Of a DNA stretch of 64,000 nt, positions 17,417 through 25,561 are shown piece after piece. Each line of letters begins with the position of its first letter. Positions within the stretch are counted from its first letter, which is position 1. The notes beneath the pieces are model-generated. The model had not been told where the DNA came from, did no database searches, and saw nothing but the letters and a program-made list of their open reading frames with translations. The stretch spans positions 62,001 to 126,000 of the forward strand of contig CAZZZL010000010.1 of the NCBI GenBank assembly GCA_964658655.1. The letters run 5' to 3'. Made by a program: the position numbers and the translations under genes. The DNA comes from G963692885 sp964658655. Its GTDB lineage: Bacteria; Acidobacteriota; Terriglobia; Terriglobales; Acidobacteriaceae.

Positions 17417-17781
17417 TACTGTTGACCTCCCGGAACTGCGATCGGCTTGGTGAAACAGCCCTTGGTGCCCTCATGGCATACCAGGCCATCGCCTTCCACC
17501 TGCACGCGGAAAAGCACGGTGTCGTTATCGCAATCGGTTGCCGCGTCGATCACCCGCAGGCGGTTGCCGCTGGATTCGCCCTTCATCCAGAGCTTGCTCC
17601 GGGTGCGGCTCCAGAAAGTCACGTAGCCCGTCTCCAGCGTCTTCTCGTAGCTCACTTCGTTGATGAAGCCGACCATCAGCACCTGGCCAGTCTCCGCGTC
17701 CTGCACCACAGCCGGCGCCAGGCCGTCCATCTTGGCGAAGTCGATCGTCACTTCGTCCTGCTTCGTCACACTCGCTGCCAT
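17416..17781 (-). CDS. hisI: Phosphoribosyl-AMP cyclohydrolase
   Basis: A 121-residue stand-alone HisI that opens the adenine ring of PR-AMP using zinc. Conserved elements: VLMVGFINEVSYEKTLETG, FWSRTRSKLWMKGESSGN, DCDNDTVLFRVQVEGDG and VCHEGTKGCF, with the zinc Cys residues. There is no HisE (PR-ATP pyrophosphatase) domain, and hisE is not seen elsewhere in the window. An AAAGGAG six bases before the ATG at 17781 fixes the start; the frame is open 10 codons further. First structural gene after the attenuator. Confidence 0.95.
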   Translation of the reverse strand: MAASVTKQDEVTIDFAKMDGLAPAVVQDAETGQVLMVGFINEVSYEKTLETGYVTFWSRTRSKLWMKGESSGNRLRVIDAATDCDNDTVLFRVQVEGDGLVCHEGTKGCFTKPIAVPGGQQ

Positions 17782-17818
17782 TTGCAACTCCTTTTGCGTT
17801 CGGTCAGTCAAAATTTTG

Positions 17819-17860
17819 CAAAACGAAAGGCCCGCTGCGCTGGTTTCGCGTCGGCGGGCC
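17819..17860 (-). terminator. his operon attenuator: Rho-independent terminator
   Basis: On the minus strand GGCCCGC (17860-17854) and GCGGGCC (17835-17829) form a 7-bp GC stem around a loop that contains a further GCG/CGC pairing, followed by TTTCGTTTT. It lies between the leader peptide stop (17889) and hisI. The 5' half of the hairpin (17856-17847, CGCCGACGCG) can instead pair with CGTGTCGGCG at 17922-17913 inside the leader coding region, ten pairs including one G-U, giving a mutually exclusive antiterminator. Confidence 0.85.
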
Positions 17861-17888
17861 TTATTCCTACTCTTGAGCTCCGGTTTTC

Positions 17889-17972
17889 CTAGTGACTTTT
17901 TCCGGAAGAGTTCGCCGACACGCTGTTCGCATGATGATGGTGGTCATGACGATGGTGAAGGAGAACCTGCAT
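17889..17972 (-). CDS. hisL: His operon leader peptide (27 aa)
   Basis: A 27-codon frame starts at the ATG ending at 17972 and stops at TAG (17889-17891). It encodes MQVLLHHRHDHHHHAN then a Ser-rich tail ending in GKSH. Seven of nine consecutive codons (17931-17957) are His, the hallmark of a ribosome-stalling sensor of charged tRNA-His. It sits about 110 bases before hisI, with a terminator in between. No Shine-Dalgarno is properly placed (AGGAG is 20 bases away), but a promoter ends 8 bases before the ATG, suggesting a leaderless transcript. The name hisL is by analogy with enterobacteria. Confidence 0.85.
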   Translation of the reverse strand: MQVLLHHRHDHHHHANSVSANSSGKSH

Positions 17973-17980
17973 CTGCGTCT

Positions 17981-18009
17981 ACGCTAACGACTCTCCTGCT
18001 TAGTGTCAA
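17981..18009 (-). promoter_or_regulatory. Putative his operon promoter
   Basis: TTGACA (18009-18004) matches the sigma-70 -35 consensus exactly. After a 17-base spacer comes TAGCGT (17986-17981), an acceptable -10. Initiation 7-8 bases later would fall at or just before the leader ATG at 17972. The position relative to the leader peptide and attenuator makes a functional promoter plausible. Confidence 0.6.
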
Positions 18010-18626
18010 ATTTTTGGCAATCCGTTGCCGCAGCGCTTCACAAAACACTTCCGCTCGCAGGATTCGTGCAGAAAGAGTCACTTGCGGGTCTATCAGACTC
18101 AGCTTTTTACCGCAAAGACTCATAACTTCTCCTCGACGAATTGGTCCGACTCCCACTTCGGGAATCGCGTCTGGAAGAAATTTCGGCAGATGCGTAATTA
18201 TGTTGTTGTCAACTGCACGGGCATATGTAACAGTCACTCCAGCAAACATGCATAGATGACTAAAAGATTCACCACATCGCCCGAATCGGGCGGCAGGGTG
18301 CTTCTATATTCCTCTTCAAGGATCTGCGCAAAGACGCAGGCTTTGAGCATGCGAGCTCCTGCCCCTGGTTTGACCGGCAGGTTGATGGACTGTTGTACTG
18401 ATGCAGCCGTTCTCTTGTCCAGGTTGACCCGCTAGAACGGGCGATCTCCAAGCATTGAAAAAGGCATCCCTCATCGGGGTGCCTTTTTTCGTTGTCGCGC
18501 AGCAGCCGCTGCTCCCGGTGCAGACGCCTTCGCCTTTACACCCATCGCTTTCTCCCTTCAAATAAGGCTTGGCGTGGCGTGCGCTGAGAGCTCGCACACT
18601 GACGACGACAATGAGGAGCAAGCAGT
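18010..18626. other. Intergenic region between the his operon and the FkbH-like gene
   Basis: About 600 bases without a convincing gene. The his-proximal part (18010-18260) is less GC-rich and holds only poor, mutually overlapping frames. From 18278 there is a perfect hairpin (CGCCCGA/TCGGGCG, 18278-18292), then further short inverted repeats (CCTGCC/GGCAGG near 18358-18381; CCCG/CGGG near 18428-18441) and a strong terminator at 18457-18489. This could be an untranslated small RNA of about 200 bases; no known RNA family was recognised. Confidence 0.4.
18457..18489 (+). terminator. Strong, probably bidirectional Rho-independent terminator
   Basis: GGCATCCC (18463-18470), a TCATC loop and GGGGTGCC (18476-18483) make an 8-bp stem with one G-T pair, followed by TTTTTT. 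It is preceded by GAAAAA, giving a T run on the other strand too. No gene ends immediately before it on either strand, which suggests that it ends a non-coding transcript. Confidence 0.75.
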
Positions 18627-20492
18627 TTGATTGAATTTTCCTGGCTACCCGCCGATCCTGAGTGGAATGAATATGTAAGTCGCCTCCCTGAAGAACGCGA
18701 TGCGGCCGCACGCTGGGTAAAACTTGGCCTTGCCGCGCAGAAGCGCATCGACTTCATGCAGACGGCCAGACTCGATCGCATCCTTCGCAAAGCCTTTCCG
18801 GATGGTGCCCCGTCGGTCGCTGGAAAGGCGCTGCGGCTTGCCCTGCTTGGCTCGTCGACGCTCAAGCACCTGGTCCCGGCCATCCGCGTAGGCGCTCTTC
18901 GCCATGGGCTGTGGGTAGAAACCTTCGAAGGCGAATACGGCCAGTATCGGCAGGAACTGGCCGAAACCAGCGAGGACCTTGCAAGTTTCAAGCCGGACGT
19001 CGTCCTGCTGGCACTCGACGCTCACCACGTCACGGCAGGCTCTGGCGGCAGTGTGGACAGCGCGCTCGACAACATGATCGCCTGCTGGGAGGGCGCCAAA
19101 AGAAACTACGGCACGACCGTCATCCAGCAGACCATCCTTCCGGTCTTCCCGCGCATTCTCGGCAACAACGAGCAGCGCGAACCTGAGTCACCAGCGGCCC
19201 TGATCGAGTCCCTCAGCGCGCGGCTGCGGACGGCGGCCGACGAACATGGCGTCCACCTGCTATCCATCGACAGCGTCGCTGCCCAGCATGGCGTCCGCGA
19301 GTGGTACGACGCGGTTCTCTGGCATCGCTCCAAGCAGGAAGTGCATCCGCGCGCTTCGCACTACTATGGCGACCTGGTTGGCCGCCTGCTCGGAGCCCTG
19401 CGCGGTCGCTCGTCAAAGTGCCTTGTTCTCGATCTGGACAACACTTTATGGGGCGGCGTGATTGGCGACGATGGTCTGGAGGGTATCCAGCTCGGCCAGG
19501 GTTCGACAGTCGGCGAGGCCTTCGTCGCCTTCCAGCGCTATGCCCTGCAGCTCGCGCGCCGTGGCATCATTCTCGCGGTCTGCTCCAAGAACGATGAGGC
19601 GAATGCCCTGGGTCCCTTCGAGAAGCATCCCGACATGGTACTTCGACGGAAGGACATTGCCTGCTTCGTCGCCAACTGGCAGGACAAGGCCAACAACCTG
19701 CGTCACATCGCGAAATCGCTCAACATCGGCCTCGATTCGCTGGTGTTTGCCGACGACAATCCCTTTGAACGCAACCTTGTCCGCCAGGAGCTGCCAGAGG
19801 TCCAGGTGCCGGAGCTGCCTGAAGATGCCGCGCTGTATATCGATACGATCGCCGACGCCGGCTATTTCGAGGCACTGACTGTTACGGCTGAAGACCGCGA
19901 GCGCGGCGGCCAGTATCGCGCCAATCTCGAGCGCGAAGAGCTCCGCGCGTCGGCTACCGATATGGAAGGCTACCTGCGCGGACTGGCCATGGAACTCGAT
20001 GTGCGACCTTTCGACGGGATCGGTCTGTCAAGAATCGTCCAGCTCATTAACAAGACAAATCAGTTCAATCTGACGACCCGCCGCTACACCCAAGCCGATG
20101 TTCGGGCGATGATGGCCGATCCAACGACCGCGGCGTACCAGTTCCGGCTTGTCGATCGCTTCGGTGACAACGGCATGATCGCCGTGCTCATCGGCAGGCT
20201 TACGCAGCCGGATACACTTACGATCGATACCTGGCTGATGAGCTGTCGCGTGCTTGGCCGGCAGGTGGAAGAGGCCTGCCTGAACGTAATGATCGATGCC
20301 GCTTGTCGTCTCGGCGCGTCAAAGCTTCAGGGCGAGTTCATTCCCAGCGCCAAGAACAGTATGGTCCGCGAACACTACCGGAAGCTGGGCTTTACACTGG
20401 AGGCGACAGAAGCCGACGGCTCCACGCGCTGGGTACTCGACCTGGACAGCCACGAGAAAAAGCCAGTCATCATGAATGTAACTACTCGATAG
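18627..20492 (+). CDS. FkbH-like HAD-IIIC phosphatase/glyceryl-loading protein with C-terminal GNAT-like domain
   Basis: A 621-residue multidomain protein. Residues ~1-250 form an SGNH-like N-terminal region, ~260-420 a HAD-IIIC domain with LVLDLDNTLWGGVIGDDG (nucleophile Asp) and FADDNPFER, and ~430-600 a GNAT-like domain (INKTNQFNLTTRRYT, FGDNGMIAVLIG, MSCRVLGRQVEEAC). FkbH proteins take a glyceryl unit from 1,3-bisphosphoglycerate and load it onto an acyl carrier protein; an ACP gene follows 11 bases later, which supports that role here. The start is TTG with GAGGAG eight bases upstream. Confidence 0.88.
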   Translation: MIEFSWLPADPEWNEYVSRLPEERDAAARWVKLGLAAQKRIDFMQTARLDRILRKAFPDGAPSVAGKALRLALLGSSTLKHLVPAIRVGALRHGLWVETFEGEYGQYRQELAETSEDLASFKPDVVLLALDAHHVTAGSGGSVDSALDNMIACWEGAKRNYGTTVIQQTILPVFPRILGNNEQREPESPAALIESLSARLRTAADEHGVHLLSIDSVAAQHGVREWYDAVLWHRSKQEVHPRASHYYGDLVGRLLGALRGRSSKCLVLDLDNTLWGGVIGDDGLEGIQLGQGSTVGEAFVAFQRYALQLARRGIILAVCSKNDEANALGPFEKHPDMVLRRKDIACFVANWQDKANNLRHIAKSLNIGLDSLVFADDNPFERNLVRQELPEVQVPELPEDAALYIDTIADAGYFEALTVTAEDRERGGQYRANLEREELRASATDMEGYLRGLAMELDVRPFDGIGLSRIVQLINKTNQFNLTTRRYTQADVRAMMADPTTAAYQFRLVDRFGDNGMIAVLIGRLTQPDTLTIDTWLMSCRVLGRQVEEACLNVMIDAACRLGASKLQGEFIPSAKNSMVREHYRKLGFTLEATEADGSTRWVLDLDSHEKKPVIMNVTTR

Positions 20493-20503
20493 CGAAGGAA
20501 ACC

Positions 20504-20746
20504 ATGCAGGAACAGGAAATCTACGCGAAACTTACCGAGATCTTTCGCGACATCTTCGACGACGACTCCATTGTGCTCAAGCCCGAAACGACCGCGAAGG
20601 ATATTGAGGACTGGGACTCGTTCAATCACATCAACCTGATTGTCGCGACAGAAGCGAAGTTCGGCATCAAGTTCAAAACGGCAGAGATTGAATCGCTCAA
20701 GAATGTCGGCCATTTTGTTTCCATCATCCAGCAAAAGCTGGGCTGA
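20504..20746 (+). CDS. Acyl carrier protein
   Basis: An 80-residue acidic helical protein with the phosphopantetheine attachment Ser in DIEDWDSFNHINLIVATE, where the usual DSL is DSF. A GAAGGA lies just upstream of the ATG at 20504. It is tightly coupled to the FkbH-like gene, so it is probably a dedicated carrier for the unit loaded by FkbH and not the fatty-acid ACP. Confidence 0.88.
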   Translation: MQEQEIYAKLTEIFRDIFDDDSIVLKPETTAKDIEDWDSFNHINLIVATEAKFGIKFKTAEIESLKNVGHFVSIIQQKLG

Positions 20747-20794
20747 AGAAGCGCCTTCAATCCTGGCGTGCTGACGGAACCCTAGCAAAGTGGG

Positions 20795-20839
20795 CGATTT
20801 GTCATTCCGACCGAAGCGTAGCGAAGTGGAGGAATCTGC
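20795..20839. repeat. Dispersed palindromic repeat, copy 2
   Basis: GTCATTCCGACCGAAGCG followed by TAGCGAAGTGGAGGAATCTGC matches both arms of the element at 27183-27287. It lies between the ACP gene and the SGNH gene, and its GGAGG (20828-20832) sits where a ribosome-binding site for an upstream start of the next gene would be. Confidence 0.6.
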
Positions 20840-20914
20840 ATTTCCGAAGTAAGTACAACTCCGGCTGAAACCGTCAGGGCCCGCGGGAAGCATTTCGGCC
20901 TCTACATCGCAATC

Positions 20915-21796
20915 GTGATCCTGCTGCCGGCCATCGCCTTCCTGAGCATCTTCGCCATCGCGCGCACAGACCGGTTCATCCGGACGTCCAAGCGCGAATT
21001 CTGGCATTCGATGGAGTATCAGTTCGCTGCGCGCCCCGAGCCCTGCGACATTCTCATCTTCGGCGACTCGACCGGGCTCATGGGAGCTGATCCTCGCATC
21101 CTGACTGCCCGCACCGGCCTCAGCGCCTGCAACCTCGCCGTTCCCTACCTGGCTCTCTGGACGACCGGCAACCTTACGCTGGACCACTATCTGGCCAGCC
21201 ATCCCGCTCCGAAATTCATCATCATCGAGCAACAACCATCGCATTTCCGTACGCCCACCATGGACGATGAGAGCGGCATCATCGACGGCTTTCTGCTCGC
21301 CGACCGCAAACTGCCGCCTCTAAGCGCTGCCAAACTGTTTTTGTCCCATCCCAAGGAAAGCTTTTCTTTTGCCGCTCAGCTTTGGAAGGAACTCATCAGC
21401 TTTACGCCCAGCACCAGCCCTGATCTCTCAGAGGGCACCTACCAGCGCGACACTGCAAGGCTGGCGGCGGAAGAGGGGTTCTACGGCAATGACCGCCCCG
21501 GTGGCAATACAGATTGCTTCTACCAGTTCAAGGATCCGGTTTTCAGCCGGAGCTACCTGCGCAGCTTCAATAAGTACGCCACCCACGGCACCCGCGTGCT
21601 CTTCTGGCCCTCGCCTGTCCGCCATTGCGATGTGCACCTGAACGATTACCGCGTCGGCACGGCATTTCTCGGCCTGCCGCAGCCGACTATTCTCGACAAC
21701 AGCGCATTCACGGATGCACAACACCTCAGCTCAGAGGGCGTCGTTCAGAATTCGAACAGCCTCGCCGACTACATTCAACAAACCATCGCCAAGTAG
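20915..21796 (+). CDS. SGNH-hydrolase-like membrane-anchored protein
   Basis: At least 293 residues: one N-terminal transmembrane helix, then a domain with SGNH block I (CDILIFGDSTGLMGADP) and a C-terminal Asp-x-x-His in FTDAQHLSSEGV, the catalytic dyad position. It is probably an extracytoplasmic acyl- or glyceryl-transferase/esterase acting on polysaccharide with the FkbH/ACP pair. GTG at 20915 is the only canonical start in the frame but cuts into the hydrophobic helix; the frame is open to 20822. An ATT at 20840 has GGAGG seven bases upstream and would add 25 residues, completing the helix. The start is therefore uncertain. Confidence 0.72.
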   Translation: MILLPAIAFLSIFAIARTDRFIRTSKREFWHSMEYQFAARPEPCDILIFGDSTGLMGADPRILTARTGLSACNLAVPYLALWTTGNLTLDHYLASHPAPKFIIIEQQPSHFRTPTMDDESGIIDGFLLADRKLPPLSAAKLFLSHPKESFSFAAQLWKELISFTPSTSPDLSEGTYQRDTARLAAEEGFYGNDRPGGNTDCFYQFKDPVFSRSYLRSFNKYATHGTRVLFWPSPVRHCDVHLNDYRVGTAFLGLPQPTILDNSAFTDAQHLSSEGVVQNSNSLADYIQQTIAK

Positions 21797-21991
21797 AGGG
21801 GGCGCTTGCCTCCTTTTCGTCTCATCAACGCACTGGCTCTTTCGTAACCCGAGAACCCGAACCGCGGCATAAAACTCCGTCCGGCTCTGGTAATTTTGGT
21901 GGGACGTCAGGGTTGCAATTCCTGGCGAGGTTGCGCCGCAGATGGGGCCCTTTCTGAACGACACCCGCCCCGCTCTGCCGGGAGTTTCTTC

Positions 21992-24586
21992 GTGGATCAT
22001 CTGCCTGGAAAGCTTCTCAAATTATCCGGCCCTGCCGTCTTCCTGGCACTGCTGCCGATCCTCATGGTGTTGACGCTTGCAGGTTGCGGCTCGGGCAGCA
22101 GTACTGCGGCGGCGCCCGGCGATTACACGCTTAGTGCGACTCCGGCCTCCGTCTCGCTGGCACCCGGAGGCTCCACCACTCTATCGGTTCTTGCCAGCGC
22201 AACAGGCTCCTTTGCCGGTACCATCAATGTGACGATCACTGGCCTGCCGGCCGGCATCACCGCTACTCCTTCGACCCTCGCTCTGACGCCAGGCACTGCC
22301 CAGGCGCTGACGCTGAAAGCGTCCTCCAGTAGCGTAGCCGGCTCCGCTACCATCACGCTCACCGGGACATCCGGCACACTGGTCCACACCGTCGCTGCTC
22401 CTCTCACTGTCACGGCTCCAATCGCGCCGCCCGACTTCTCGCTTTCCGTCTCGCCCACTAGTCTCAGCATCATGGCCGGTGGTACAGGATCGGCCATCGC
22501 CGTATCTGCGACAGCAGCCAACGGATTCACCGGCACCGTAGCCGTGACACTTACGGGTCTGCCCCAGGGGGTCACGGCAACTCCGTCAATGCTTTCGCTC
22601 GCACCGGGCAAGGCGCAGAACATCACGCTCACGGCGGCTGCTTCGGCCGCGACTGGCAGCGCTACGGTGGCATTCACGGGCACATCCGGCACGCTGAACC
22701 ACTCTGCGGCGCTTGCGCTGACCATACGGGCCGCCACACCTGACTTCGCACTGTCGGTGACACCTGCGGTCCAGTCTGTCACGATCGGCAACACCACCGG
22801 GGCACAGGTTGCCATTTCTGCGACCGCTGTCAATGGTTTTGCCAGCCCGGTATCCGTCTCGCTTACAGGCCTGCCGAACGGCGTGACCGCAACTCCTGCA
22901 AGCCTTACCCTGGCGCCCGGCACGCCGCAGAACGTCACCCTGACGGCGGCTACGACGGCCACCGCCGGAGCCGCAACTCTCACCTTCACCGGGACCTCAG
23001 GCGCGCTGACACACATGGCAGCGCTGGCGCTGACCGTTGCCGCCGCGCCCATCCCCGACGTCACTACCTACCACTACGACAACACCAGGCAGGGTCAGAA
23101 CACGCAGGAAACGATGCTTACCCTGGCGAACGTCAACGCCACCACATTCGGGAAAACTGGCTTCTTTACGACCGACGGCAAGGTAGATGCGCAGCCACTC
23201 TTTGCCGCCAATGTTCCAGTCAACGCCGCCACGACACAGAACCTTGCTTACGTGGCGAGCGAGCATGACACCGTCTACGCCTTCTCGCCATCGACCGGGC
23301 AACCGGTGTGGTCAACGTCCATCCTCCTGCCCGGCGAACAGACCAGCGACCCGCATGGCTGCTACCAGATCAGCCCGGAGATCGGCATTACCGCAACCCC
23401 GGTCATCGATCGCAAGCAGGGGCCGCACGGAGCCATCTTTGTTGTCGGGATGTCGATTGATGCGAGCAACCACTATCACCAGCGGTTGCATGCACTTGAC
23501 CTGGCGACCGGGGCAGAGCTTCCCGGCAGTCCGACGGACATCACTGCGTCCTATCCCGGCACCGGCGAAAGCTCAAACAACGGCATCGTCACTTTCGATC
23601 CAGGCCAGTACGCCGAGCGTGCCGGCCTGCTGCTGGTGAATGGAGCGATTTACCTAAGCTTCACATCGCACTGTGACCAGCAGCCGTACCAGGGCTGGGT
23701 CATGGGCTACAGTGAATCCACCCTGCAGCAGACTTCGGTCATCAACGTCACGCCGAACGGCGGCGAAGGCTCTATCTGGATGTCGGGCTACGGTATGGCA
23801 GCCGACGCGGCTGGCAACATTTACTTTCTCGACGCAAACGGCAGCTTCTCCGGTAGCGTCACGCCGTCCGGCATTCCTACTGACATGGATTACGGCAATG
23901 CCATTATGAAGCTCAGCACTACGAGCGGCAGCCTCACCGTGGCGGATTTCTTTCAGCCGTACAACACCATTAGCGAATCCATGAATGACATTGATCTGGG
24001 ATCCGGCGGCGGCATGCTGCTGCCGGACCTGATCGACACAGCGGGCAATGTCCATCACCTCATCGTGGGTGCGGGCAAAGATACAAATATCTATATTGCC
24101 AACCGCGACAACCTCGGCCGCTACAACAACGCGAGCAACGCAAATCTCTACCAGGAATTGCCGGCCGCGTTGCCCGGAGGTGCCTGGTCGGGTCCGGCTT
24201 ACTTCAACAACACTGTCTACTACGCAGGCGTCAATGACAATCTCCGCGCCTTCCCGATTACCAACGCGCTCCTTGCGACGACGCCATCGAGCGTATCGGC
24301 CAGCGCTTTCGGATATCCCGGCACCACGCCGACCATCTCTGCCAACGGCAACACGAACGGCATCGTCTGGGCGGTTGAAGACGGAACCGGCGGCCCTGGC
24401 GTGCTGCATGCTTACGATGCCACCAACCTCACGCACGAACTCTACAACAGCAACCAGGCGCCTGGCAGCCGTGACAGCTTCGGCTTAGGCAACAAATTCA
24501 TCACGCCGATGGAAGTGAACGGCAACGTGTACGTGGGAACGCCCACCGGCGTCGCAGTCTTTGGCCTGCTGCCTGCGCCCAACTAA
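21992..24586 (+). CDS. Large secreted lipoprotein: three Ig-like repeats plus PQQ-type beta-propeller
   Basis: An 864-residue lipoprotein. The signal ends in lipobox LAGC. Three tandem ~100-residue beta-sandwich repeats follow (starting near 22122, 22434 and 22743), each beginning DxxLSxxP and ending with TFTGTSG.L.H..AL.LTV. A ~500-residue propeller-like domain follows, with PQQ-repeat features (AYVASEHDTVYAFSPSTGQ, QRLHALDLATG, GNVYVGTPTGVAVFG). It is likely a surface protein binding carbohydrate or scaffolding; there is no sign of an enzymatic site. The start is GTG 21992 with GGGAG seven bases upstream; an upstream ATG at 21896 lacks a site and reads into non-protein-like sequence. Confidence 0.78.
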   Translation: MDHLPGKLLKLSGPAVFLALLPILMVLTLAGCGSGSSTAAAPGDYTLSATPASVSLAPGGSTTLSVLASATGSFAGTINVTITGLPAGITATPSTLALTPGTAQALTLKASSSSVAGSATITLTGTSGTLVHTVAAPLTVTAPIAPPDFSLSVSPTSLSIMAGGTGSAIAVSATAANGFTGTVAVTLTGLPQGVTATPSMLSLAPGKAQNITLTAAASAATGSATVAFTGTSGTLNHSAALALTIRAATPDFALSVTPAVQSVTIGNTTGAQVAISATAVNGFASPVSVSLTGLPNGVTATPASLTLAPGTPQNVTLTAATTATAGAATLTFTGTSGALTHMAALALTVAAAPIPDVTTYHYDNTRQGQNTQETMLTLANVNATTFGKTGFFTTDGKVDAQPLFAANVPVNAATTQNLAYVASEHDTVYAFSPSTGQPVWSTSILLPGEQTSDPHGCYQISPEIGITATPVIDRKQGPHGAIFVVGMSIDASNHYHQRLHALDLATGAELPGSPTDITASYPGTGESSNNGIVTFDPGQYAERAGLLLVNGAIYLSFTSHCDQQPYQGWVMGYSESTLQQTSVINVTPNGGEGSIWMSGYGMAADAAGNIYFLDANGSFSGSVTPSGIPTDMDYGNAIMKLSTTSGSLTVADFFQPYNTISESMNDIDLGSGGGMLLPDLIDTAGNVHHLIVGAGKDTNIYIANRDNLGRYNNASNANLYQELPAALPGGAWSGPAYFNNTVYYAGVNDNLRAFPITNALLATTPSSVSASAFGYPGTTPTISANGNTNGIVWAVEDGTGGPGVLHAYDATNLTHELYNSNQAPGSRDSFGLGNKFITPMEVNGNVYVGTPTGVAVFGLLPAPN

Positions 24587-24652
24587 AACACGCGTAGTGC
24601 AATGCATCAACCCATCAGGACGACCCGCATCTCACAAAACAGCGAGGTCGTC

Positions 24653-25477
24653 ATGAACGAGGAAAAGCTTCCCATTGCCGAAGAAGAGATAGCCCCACTC
24701 AACAGCATTGCCCCTGACCTTGCGGGTCTGCGCATACTGTTCGTGAATGTATTCGGTGTCAGTTCTCCCGATGGGTCGTGGACACTTATCGACGCCGGCA
24801 TTCCCCACTCTGCAAAGCGCATTCGCAAGTGGGCTGACGAAAGTTTCGGTGCTCCACCGCGAGCCATCGTGCTCACCCACGGCCATTTCGATCATGCCGG
24901 ATCGGCCAAAGTGCTCGCCGATGAATGGAATATTCCCGTCTATGCACATCCGCTCGAGTTGCCATTCCTGAACGGCACCAGCAGCTATCCTCCTCCTGAT
25001 CCCAAGGCAGGCGGAGGTGTCATGGCGCTGCTTTCGCCCCTCTATCCCAGCGGCCCGCTCGACCTCGGCGATCGCCTGCGGCCACTCTCCGAAAATGATG
25101 TGGCCCAGCTATTGCCTGGGTGGCGAATGATTCATACGCCCGGCCACACCATCGGTCATATTTCGTTCTTCCGCGAGAGCGACGGCACACTGCTCGTGGG
25201 CGATGCATTCTGCACCGTGCAATCCGAATCGATGATGGCTATCGCGCAGCAAACGCCCGAACTTCACGGACCACCGTCCTACTACACCCCTGACTGGATT
25301 GCAGCGCGCGCATCAGTCGATACTCTTGCATCGCTTCAGCCGAAGACCCTGGCCCCCGGCCATGGACAGCCGGTCTCCGGCGCTGACATTCCAGCACAAC
25401 TCGAGCGCCTGTCCGCACGATTCGAAGAGATCGCGCTGCCGGAAGATCAGAAGCAAAAGCGCGATCGCGTGGCCTGA
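24653..25477 (+). CDS. Metallo-beta-lactamase-fold hydrolase
   Basis: A 274-residue MBL-fold protein with the dinuclear zinc motif LTHGHFDHAG, a second His in HTPGHTIGHISFF, Asp in LLVGDAFC and His in LAPGHGQPVSG. It is probably a hydrolase of a small ester or thioester (glyoxalase II or lactonase-like). The ATG at 24653 has a GAGG upstream; an ATG at 24602 in the same frame lacks one. It is 66 bases after the lipoprotein gene. Confidence 0.85.
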   Translation: MNEEKLPIAEEEIAPLNSIAPDLAGLRILFVNVFGVSSPDGSWTLIDAGIPHSAKRIRKWADESFGAPPRAIVLTHGHFDHAGSAKVLADEWNIPVYAHPLELPFLNGTSSYPPPDPKAGGGVMALLSPLYPSGPLDLGDRLRPLSENDVAQLLPGWRMIHTPGHTIGHISFFRESDGTLLVGDAFCTVQSESMMAIAQQTPELHGPPSYYTPDWIAARASVDTLASLQPKTLAPGHGQPVSGADIPAQLERLSARFEEIALPEDQKQKRDRVA

Positions 25478-25561
25478 CCGCTGCCCATCCTGTGCTGACT
25501 TCGCTATGATGTTTCCTTGACTGGAATGGGCACCTCGACGGTGCCCATTCAAAGGGAGAGC

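Noticed and set aside
17819..17860. Riboswitch or T-box before hisI
   Set aside because: No T-box sequence or specifier-type stem is present; the His-codon leader and competing hairpins explain the region better.
17944..18249. 101-residue minus-strand frame upstream of hisI
   Set aside because: It overlaps the His leader peptide in another frame and contains the likely his promoter; no ribosome site and no recognisable domain.
21797..21991. Riboswitch before the propeller lipoprotein
   Set aside because: The region has some stem potential but does not match c-di-GMP, cobalamin or other aptamer consensus that I can recall.
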